A DNA stretch of 53,887 nucleotides from an uncultured Bacteroidota bacterium. GTDB taxonomy: Bacteria > Bacteroidota > Bacteroidia > Flavobacteriales > UBA7312. The stretch lies in NCBI GenBank assembly GCA_902580855.1, contig CACHMF010000006.1, positions 1 through 53,887 of the forward strand, read 5' to 3'. This document shows positions 51,695 to 53,887 of the stretch, piece after piece. How positions within the stretch are numbered: position 1 is the stretch's first letter; each line of letters begins with the position of its first letter. The notes under the pieces were generated by a model. That model saw only the letters and a list, made by a program, of their open reading frames with translations. It made no database searches and was not told the origin of the DNA. Made by a program: the position numbers and the translations under genes.

Positions 51695-53590
51695 ATGAGA
51701 AAGTTTTTTTTGTTCATTTTGTTTTTATGGGCAGGAACTTCTTATGCTCAAGATACAATTCCTAAACAAAAATCTTTCAGTAGTAATGTTTTGAGCTTTA
51801 AAAATCCATCAAGCTCAATTTCTTTTTCAGGTTATTACAGATTTTTAGGTTTTGTACGCAATCAAAAAGAAACATTTCCCAATAACAGTGGTAAAACAGT
51901 ACTTATTAGTTCAGGTGATGCTTACAGAGAGCCTATGTTTCTTTTGAAGCTCAATGGTAAAACTAGAGACAACATAAGGTTTGGCGCTGATCTTATGCTC
52001 AATAGCTTGTATAAAGGTCCTTCATCTGATTTCACACAAGCACTAACTCTAAATCTTGGACTCAATTTATCAACATCAATTAACACTAAACATGGAACCT
52101 TTAATTTTAAATCTGGCGGTGTTTCATGGTACAGACAAAGTCGACTAACTGTATGGGGGAATCGTTCATTCAACCGAATAAGTATATATGAAAGAAGACC
52201 ACAAACACCTTTGAATAAAACACCAATTGATCGTTACTCAAGATATTACAATAGCGGTTTGATTGATCAAGGAGTTCGATATGGAAGTCGTGCCTTTCAA
52301 GGTATTTTCTTTCAAGGACTAAAACTGCCTTTAAATTTTTCTGTTAAAGGAGTTTTAGGAAAAAGTAATTTTAACCGATCTGTGTTTGAAACTAATGATA
52401 ATTTTACTGGCTCTTTTCAGCTTAAGAATACATTAAGCTCTTCTTCAAGAATAGCATATAATTACCTTTCATCATGGGCAAATACTGATTCTATAAGCGA
52501 TAATAGAAGAAGTTACTTTCTTCATACCCTTGAATTGGATAAGAAATGGAATAAAATACAATTTCAAATGGAGTTTGGAATTGGAAACTATAGTGATCCA
52601 ACATATAAAGCTAAAAAGGGAGAAGCTATTCTTGTAAATATTAAAACTGCCAAATCAACTAAAGTTCCATTGAATTTACAACTTTATAGAATTTCACCAC
52701 AATTTGTAAATGTTACAGGTAACTTTTTAAATACGTCTGTTCTTGAAGTTTTTCCGAATATCGAAGGTATTGGCACAACTGTAAGAACTCCCTATCAAAG
52801 TCCAATGGTTGGGCTTGGCTATCCAGTAAATAATAGACAAGGTGTTTCTGTCAATGCTGATGTTTCACTGGGTAAATTTAAGATTAATGGAGGTGTTGGT
52901 GTTTTTGTTGAAATTGACACTTCATATGCTGCACTTTCTTACATACACAATGTGAATAGCCAAACACTATCAAAGATTTATTTATTTGCACAAAACTGGG
53001 GACCATATAATGCATTGAACTCAACATACAGAGGTGTATATGAAAACGTAAATATTAGTGATACAACTGCTAACGGTCTAGCAAACTTTAAAAAGTTTTT
53101 TAATACAATTGAATTTCAAGTTAAATACAACAATAATTTTCTTGGAAAGAATTATTATATTTTTTCATTAACAAGACTTAATACTTGTCAAAAAGACTTA
53201 AATATTTTACCTAACATGGGAAGTGAAGTTTTAATTACTCAGCTTAGTCAAGAAGTTGACTTAAGCTATGAAATTACTGAAAAAGCAGCACTTGTTTTAA
53301 CTTACGGGATAGAAAAAGTAATGGGTAATAAATACACAGATATAGGCGATAATCCAGATTCCACTGCTACAAATTCCTTTTTAGAGAGTTTAGGGTTAGA
53401 AAATCTTTTTAGGTATACAAATTCAAGAAATCAAAAAAACACACTTTTTGGTTTTGGCTTAGATTATAAAATAGGTAATGATGCAATGTTATTTTATCGT
53501 TATAATCGATATCGATATTTTGATCCAAACTTTATAGAAAATCATTTAAAAGGCTGGGAAATGATGCTTGAATTAAAAATTAATTTTTAA
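51695..53590 (+). CDS. Large outer-membrane beta-barrel protein
   Basis: 631 residues with signal peptide MRKFFLFILFLWAGTSYAQ. The rest shows about 20 amphipathic beta-strands typical of an outer-membrane barrel (SISFSGYYRFLGFVRN, FRYTNSRNQKNTLFGFGLDY) and ends MMLELKINF with a terminal Phe. No TonB box or plug domain is visible, so it is neither SusC-like nor a TonB receptor. Close behind two sulfatases, it may admit the desulfated oligosaccharides; this is inferred only from position. A near-consensus TACACTTG box (51682-51689) lies five bases before the ATG. Confidence 0.75.
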   Translation: MRKFFLFILFLWAGTSYAQDTIPKQKSFSSNVLSFKNPSSSISFSGYYRFLGFVRNQKETFPNNSGKTVLISSGDAYREPMFLLKLNGKTRDNIRFGADLMLNSLYKGPSSDFTQALTLNLGLNLSTSINTKHGTFNFKSGGVSWYRQSRLTVWGNRSFNRISIYERRPQTPLNKTPIDRYSRYYNSGLIDQGVRYGSRAFQGIFFQGLKLPLNFSVKGVLGKSNFNRSVFETNDNFTGSFQLKNTLSSSSRIAYNYLSSWANTDSISDNRRSYFLHTLELDKKWNKIQFQMEFGIGNYSDPTYKAKKGEAILVNIKTAKSTKVPLNLQLYRISPQFVNVTGNFLNTSVLEVFPNIEGIGTTVRTPYQSPMVGLGYPVNNRQGVSVNADVSLGKFKINGGVGVFVEIDTSYAALSYIHNVNSQTLSKIYLFAQNWGPYNALNSTYRGVYENVNISDTTANGLANFKKFFNTIEFQVKYNNNFLGKNYYIFSLTRLNTCQKDLNILPNMGSEVLITQLSQEVDLSYEITEKAALVLTYGIEKVMGNKYTDIGDNPDSTATNSFLESLGLENLFRYTNSRNQKNTLFGFGLDYKIGNDAMLFYRYNRYRYFDPNFIENHLKGWEMMLELKINF

Positions 53591-53593
53591 CCA

Positions 53594-53887
53594 ATGAAAA
53601 GAAGCTTAATACATATACTTGTTTTTTTTACAGTGTTTTTGCCTGTAATTAATCTATATGCTCAAGTCAACGAAAAAATTTGGTTTGACGGACTTGCTCG
53701 ATCTTATTTTGCTAGAGATGCTATTGACAAAAGTATAATAGATGATACTATATCTGCAAATAACACATCAAATGGTTATAATATTCTAGATCTAAATACT
53801 CATGTAAACCCAATTGATGATATTGAAATTTTTGCACAGCTTCGAATACGTAATTCCCTCGGAAGCTTTTTTGGTTCAGGAACTGAA
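53594..53887 (+). CDS. Exported protein, probably outer membrane (3' end outside window)
   Basis: 98 codons from the ATG at 53594 to the window edge, starting three bases after the stop of the preceding barrel gene. Signal peptide MKRSLIHILVFFTVFLPVIN, cleaved near YAQ. The following FDGLARSYFARDAIDK and LDLNTHVNPIDDIEIFAQLR are beta-strand-like, as in the N-terminus of porin-type barrels. The very short gap suggests translational coupling with the 631-residue barrel. Confidence 0.65.
   Translation, partial: MKRSLIHILVFFTVFLPVINLYAQVNEKIWFDGLARSYFARDAIDKSIIDDTISANNTSNGYNILDLNTHVNPIDDIEIFAQLRIRNSLGSFFGSGTE

Overview
The window comes from a low-GC member of the Bacteroidota, most likely a marine Flavobacteriales relative. 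The evidence is: Bacteroidetes-type promoter elements (TAnnTTTG); several C-terminal sorting domains of the type IX secretion system (T9SS); many short lipoproteins; a long SecA ending in a SEC-C zinc motif; and a 728-residue RecQ. No rRNA, tRNA, transposase, integrase or CRISPR array was recognised.

Bases 1 to about 24,000 are compact core genome. They hold the end of kynU with kmo and an MFS transporter (tryptophan/kynurenine catabolism); an MBL-fold hydrolase with a frameshift in a homopolymer; a half-size TSUP permease; an M20 amidohydrolase; RecQ; an envelope operon kdsD-tatC-lptB; purS-pssA; lnt; pabB-tilS-hypothetical-dsbD-gmhA; secA; a DUF2795 protein; a PduO-type cobalamin adenosyltransferase; an ABC ATPase; and a methyltransferase-like gene that lacks its SAM-binding core. 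Genes overlap by ATGA or TAATG junctions and intergenic gaps are short.

Bases 24,100 to 36,700 are a transition into accessory DNA that is visibly richer in A+T. They hold a giant secreted CotH-kinase protein with a type-B T9SS domain, Cys-rich and dioxygenase-like secreted proteins, HtpG, a GNAT/FemAB-like enzyme, an esterase, SGNH hydrolases and a nitroreductase.

Bases 34,800 to 47,300 contain the most unusual structure. A degenerate direct repeat of about 32 bp is present in at least eleven copies, always in the same orientation. Successive copies are separated by 0.8-1.9 kb modules of one to three unrelated genes: esterase, SGNH hydrolase, phosphodiesterase, MerC/Fur pair, cupin, DoxX pair, secreted beta-propeller-like protein and others. 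In seven cases a hairpin terminator lies directly before the repeat (six strong, one weak), one of them with no gene before it. One repeat cuts off the 5' part of a DUF4476 gene. The repeat contains a small hairpin with compensatory changes and looks somewhat like the 3' end of a tRNA. I interpret the region as a cassette-like array built by repeated recombination at this site, but no recombinase is in view. Five secreted proteins, four of them within the array, carry a compact C-terminal motif (GRE...PLFYIYDDGT...KK) that I take to be a short T9SS sorting signal.

Bases 48,557 to the end hold two S1-type sulfatase lipoproteins followed by two outer-membrane proteins, the second cut by the window edge. 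This looks like a sulfated-glycan utilisation unit without SusC/SusD.

A recurrent regulatory feature is a -7 box (TAnnTTTG) only 4-6 bases before the start codon at seven genes, which predicts leaderless mRNAs. The divergent merC-like/fur pair shows this on both sides of a palindromic operator.
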